A stretch of 64,000 nt of DNA from Lophius americanus. Its lineage: Eukaryota > Chordata > Actinopteri > Lophiiformes > Lophiidae. Made by a program: the position numbers and the translations under genes. Position 1 is the stretch's first letter. Every line of letters begins with the position of its first letter. The notes under the pieces were generated by a model. It did not search any database. It was given only the letters and a program-made list of their open reading frames with translations, and was not told the DNA's origin. Of this stretch, positions 59,155 through 64,000 are shown in pieces. The stretch lies in the NCBI GenBank assembly GCA_037951165.1, contig JBBDHG010000057.1:10008001-10072000 (forward strand). Reading direction: 5' to 3'.

Positions 59155-61450
59155 GATGACCAAACCTTGCAGTGATTTCATCTCCACAGGCAAAAGCTGA
59201 TCCGAGTAAATTAATTTAATTCTAAATTCTCTTTTTATGTCCATTGTTTTCACTAAAGTTTTTTGTGCTCTTTGGTTGGGTGCAGTAAGATACTGAGATT
59301 ACACAGAGAATACCAGTGAGCATGGAATACTAATGATCACACAAACTCAAAATAAACACTAAATACCACTAACAAAAGAAGTATAAATAACCAAATCTCT
59401 ATAAGCGGCTTTCATTTTAGACCACAGGTAACTAAAACAGCAGACTGATTAGTTATAAAATATTTATTAATCATATATTCTCTCTTCAAGGGACATTCAA
59501 TGCTCTGACTCCGTCTGCACAGAAAAAAAAGAACAATGGGGGGACCAGCATTAGAAAAAAAACAAAAGATGCTCAATCTATCTATGTTGGAATTTGGAGG
59601 GAAACCATTTATGTGAACTTTTGAAACATGATGCTTGACAACAGATGGTGATGATGTAAAATACAGGAAAAGAAAATAAGAATGTTTTGTCACACGTTGC
59701 CCTAAACTAGTGTAACAATTCACAAAATTCATGGTTTGGATCGCATCACTAGTGCAAGTCACAGATAGGATAGGTTATTATATCAGATGAAAGAAAATAA
59801 GAGCTATGGTTACATTAATTTAGAAAATGTGGAATTTCGGCTCATATATAGATAGTAGGAGTGAACTATTTGGCGATTCGGTTTCAATATAGTGGTTATC
59901 AAGGAAAACGCGGACTTCACTGGTCATTTAGAAATGTTTATTTCCCAGAACAAACAGTGAATCTAAAACATAAGAAAAACATAAGTCTAAACTACTTGTA
60001 CCGTACGGTTTTCAAAATAACTTAATATTGTCCTAAATCAATTAAAAACAAAAAAATATCTTTTTCAGAATGAAAGCATGGAACATATATATTTTTTTCA
60101 TTTATGAGCACTAAATGCACATGATAGCAGTTGAAAATTAAACACAAATACAAAGTTAATCCTGGGTGGACACAGAATTTGTTATTTAATCTGAGAACCC
60201 TTTGGGATCCCCCGTCTCCCGTGTAAGATCCAGAGAGAGTCGTGACCACGATACAAATAAAACTAAATGGATGGCAGACAGATTAATGATTGTACTTCAA
60301 TTTAGTTGGAACGATATGTATAATATCAGTCAATGGCTCATATTCCAGTAGCTTTAATATGAAATATTTGCTGTTTTTTTGGTTTGAAAAAATATTTCAT
60401 GTTTGGGCCATGGGTGAGATGTTGAATGCATGGCTTGAGAATGCCATTCGATTAATTAATTGAATAAAATCAGAGATAATCTGGGTCTCACAGTCCTCTC
60501 TCTAGATGTCAATCTATTAATATGACAAATGATTGACGGACAAGTCACGTCTGCAGCTCTGCTTCAGGCGTGTGAGACAATACATAATGGAACAGACCAT
60601 TGACAGATTGTATCACGTTCAATGTGATAACGCCACTGAGGGGAGATATGGAAAGGCATAAATGTTGTGCGCTCTAAACAGTATTTCAAAAGGACTTCTC
60701 TCATGGATCCATTTTTCTGATCTTTAATGTTGCATGGTTTCGGCTGAGTGAGTGAGAGAGAGAGAGAGAAATTAAACTTTCTTCCTGTGCAAGTCATCTG
60801 CTGGGGCATCTTCAAATTCAAATGTGCATCATTTGGTGTTCAGACAATTCAATTAGAGATCTAGTTAGGCCATGTGAGATCTTTCCTCACGCGGCTCATT
60901 GTCTAAAGATCAAATGAGACAGACTACAAAAATAATAACACAAAGCTGAGAAGGGAAAGACGGAGGAAAAAAATGTTGGCAGAATATTTATTTGCATAGA
61001 ACGGTTTGGCAGGCGCTGCCACAGACACAATGGTCTCTGGCCACTTACATATCCACAAATAGCATGTTCATGCTTAATTTGTGCCAGCCATGAATTGTAT
61101 TCCAGTGCAGTAGAGTGATCCATGGTATCATGGAAATGCATTCCATCCTCAGTACAATATTTCACAGAAATGACGCTTCTGTACATTTCTAGTGGAACCA
61201 CAGATTGATCATGAATACACATGTTCATATGGCACGGTTATTTATTTAACAGTGCAGAACAGTGTGTCCGGATTTGGCGATACATTCATGTCCAATGCCT
61301 CTTACTCAAAGCTGAGGATGATATTAAAATCCAACAAGCAGGTAGTGGGCTCCCCATTCACTACGCAGGTTATCTTTTCACCAACCCATTTAGCAAGGGC
61401 TCAGTACCCTTTCACAAGAATGCAAATTTAGCCTTCATGCGCTGCATAAT
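59155..61450. other. intergenic, no recognisable feature
   Basis: Short frames only (longest 116 codons at 59412-59762, minus strand, without motif). A short GA run lies at 60751-60768. 60540-61200 has complex sequence that could hold conserved non-coding elements. Confidence 0.35.
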
Positions 61451-61451
61451 A

Positions 61452-61525
61452 CTTGTCAAACTCAAGGCCCACGGTACAATTATAGCCGGCCTGTGAGACA
61501 GTAGCTAATTTCTATAATAATGGTA
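61452..61525. mobile_element. hAT-like terminal fragment
   Basis: GTCAAACTCAAGGCCCACGG then ATTATAGCCGGCCTGTGAGA has the form of the TCAAACTCAAGGCCCGCGGGCC end seen in many vertebrate hAT-type elements; compare 29515-29580. Confidence 0.4.
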
Positions 61526-61612
61526 TATTCCAGAAACACCACATACTACAAATTCCAAAATAAAACTGCAAGGCGAATAATTTGTATATTTTATCCATAC
61601 CCTTCGTTAGTT

Positions 61613-61614
<2 letters not shown>

Positions 61615-61654
<40 letters not shown>

Positions 61655-61686
61655 TATATACATATATATATATGTATATATATATA
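61615..61686. repeat. (TA)n microsatellite
   Basis: About 36 TA units with a few ACAT and GTAT interruptions. Confidence 0.97.
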
Positions 61687-61689
61687 AGA

Positions 61690-64000
61690 TGTTGTGGGAT
61701 TTCTTTTCCTTTCTACCTTTAAATTGATTTATTAAATTATTTTTTGTTTATTTTCTTTTTCTTTCTTTCTTTTCAATTACTGGATAATATTTTCATTTAT
61801 ATTTTTTAATCCAGAGTGAAAATGCATTTAAGTTTTATTTAATTTGTATTAGTGGCAAACACAAATAAAAAAATATACAATGGTCTCTGTGAATGCAAAA
61901 GTTGATCTTGTTAAGTGAAAGAAACATTGCAATAAAGTATAAAAAACATGGTATGGGAACAGTTAAGTTCATATAACAATATGAATTATTTTTCATTATT
62001 AAAAACAAGGCCAATTTATGTTTTTTTTTCAATATACATTGAACAACTTTGTTGCTCGATTTGGACACACATTTAATTGTGCTTTTCTGTGATTGTGTTT
62101 GACAGCCTTGGCCTAATAATACTTTTACCTAACATTTAGTATATTCGGCCTTTTTTTTTTTTTATAACAAATATTAAAGTAGTGCCAGCGAACAATATAT
62201 TTCTTTGTAAAGAAGTAAGCAGAGCTATTCCATTTAAAACTACAATTTTTTTTATGTTTTTGCTTAGATTGGCGATCACAATTCTTTTCCAATTTTTTTC
62301 ATTTTTGATGCTCTCAACAAGCATGAAAGAGCAGTTGAATAAAGGTTGAAATGTCGAGAAAAGAGTCAAAATCTTAAGACGTCCTCATTTCATTGTTTTG
62401 CGTATGCTTGGCCCGAATAGGTCTTTGTAAGAACCTGATTGAGGTTTAACAAACAAAATATAATACATGGTGGTGCAAAATACAAAAAGAGCCCTAGAAC
62501 CAGGATGTCAACCCTGCCACAAATATTTGAGTCATTGTACTTAGAGATGGAGATTGCGATTTTATTACTATTTTTTTGCCCAGCCCTATTAAAAATGGTT
62601 AAATTCCATGAAATGTGAAAATCATGGAAAAGAGACAGTTATACAGCTTTGATTTCTCAAGGGAGAAAAGGGAAGGGAATTTTAATAAAATGAATTGGAA
62701 GGATTAGAAAAATTATCTCTGGAGTCTGCCTTCTCCTGTAAATTTAGGAATTTTCTGACTGACGGCCATGGTTCCCAGGTGAGCTCCATTCATACAAACA
62801 AGTGAATTTTTTGTTTAAATTGTAGTTATACATCTGTCTGCAGTGTCTGTTTTTCATATGCCTGCTCCACAAATAGTTTGAGTTACATAACAGAGACAAT
62901 GACATGACTCTTAAATCAATAAATAGGAGGGTTAAAGTAGTGCCTGTTTTAGACAACACAATTAGAGCACGATTTTAACATAATCTGGATTCTCGTTTAT
63001 AAATGCTGTGTGAGACACGCAATCTGTGGTATTTGTGAAAAGCAAACTGGATGTGTGAATGTACAATCCTTCACACAAACTTACTCACGCATCACACAGA
63101 AACTAGAGAAATGGGGAAACTACGACACAGAAGGTGAAATGGCAAACGGAGATGGAAAACAGGAATGCAAATTTAATACCAGTGTGAACAATAGGTCCAA
63201 ATAAAACCACTTAATACCATCAAGTTTATAATTGCACCTTGTTACCCTGCAGGACCAATGACTCTGTTAGAACCCATAGTAACAAGGAATCCAAAAGGAA
63301 ATATGAGTTAAGTCCTAATGGATATAAATAGTCCTAGTTTTAGTTGATTAATGCGCTAGTGGGTTCCTTCGACAGAACTTGAATATATCTGGTTTACACT
63401 CACTCATAGCAAATTAATGCAAAATACTTTGTTATCCCGTACATCTTACACGTTATCAGTTTTCCCTCCATCTCTCCACTCAGGAGGGATTCCCCAAAAA
63501 CCCTTACTAGTTTGTCATTAAAAAAAATAAACGGGTTTGGGTGTTGCGCAGGTGCTGCTTGTTTGTTTGTTCTTCATTCAACAAAGTTGGAAAAAGTGGT
63601 CACTGTTGAGAAATTCCCTCTGTCGGACCAAAATGTGAAGGCAACGTACAACAATCGGATCTTGAAGTATGACATAATCAACAAACAGCAATGTATCCTC
63701 TAGGATGCTCAACAAGATCAATTGGAGTCAAGCATGTGGAATTTTTTTAAATCACTCCCGTCCTTTCCAGGCCATTAGTGCCAAGTGGAACAACAATAAA
63801 CAATGTGGCAAAAACCCCACTGCATTTTCATTGTTTCTTTCACTGAATACCACAACAGAGTAATAAAAGCACATTTTTGGCATGAACACAGATTGCTTCT
63901 GTAGCCATAATTGACCCGTCTCCAGATTGCCATCTCATCATTTGACGTGAATTAATGGTCGGTGTGCATGTGGTGCTGCCAGCAATTTGACCGATACATG
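61690..64000. other. intergenic, no recognisable feature
   Basis: AT-rich with poly-T/A runs and short frames. No repeat family, promoter or first exon recognised to the window edge. Confidence 0.35.

Overview
The window reads as a single-copy stretch of a teleost (probably percomorph) fish chromosome: AT-rich, intron/intergenic in character, no operon structure, and littered with decayed fish-type transposable elements (RTE/Rex3-like, Rex1- and L2-like, L1-like, Tc1-like, a tRNA-derived SINE) and microsatellites. The organism call is an inference from these repeat families and from the one vertebrate gene present.

Only one protein gene can be supported: slitrk6, on the minus strand (53783-56311), a complete single-exon reading frame for a synaptic/neurite-controlling leucine-rich-repeat membrane protein. 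A strong 3' splice site lies just upstream of its ATG, so at least one non-coding 5' exon should lie at higher coordinates, perhaps outside the window. Candidate polyadenylation signals lie about 1.4 kb downstream.

Layout. 1-1.4 kb: fragments of an abundant fish repeat and of an RTE-type LINE endonuclease region. 3.3-4.15 kb: dead L1 reverse transcriptase piece with a GC-rich 3' part. 7.65-8.4 kb: large (CTAT)n-derived array. 10.7-15.4 kb: RTE, L2-like and Rex3-like LINE remnants. 17.9-27.7 kb: interspersed repeats, a Tc1-like transposase relic, and a degenerate 17-bp minisatellite. 29.5-35.8 kb: unclassified, locally duplicated repeats and hairpins. 36.5-46.9 kb: GT/GA microsatellites, several non-autonomous repeats, and an ~820-bp segmental duplication (40590-41410 and 44561-45417, about 97% identical) whose second copy is bracketed by perfect 40-bp direct repeats. 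47-53.7 kb: mostly featureless. 53.8-56.3 kb: slitrk6. 56.3-64 kb: upstream flank with a SINE, a Tc1 end and a TA array.

The long gene-free flank fits the known placement of SLITRK genes in gene deserts. I found no RNA gene, CRISPR array, or new multi-gene system. The most unusual item is the duplication with 40-bp flanking repeats. All repeat boundaries are estimates by eye, and family names come from recalled consensus motifs rather than from a search.
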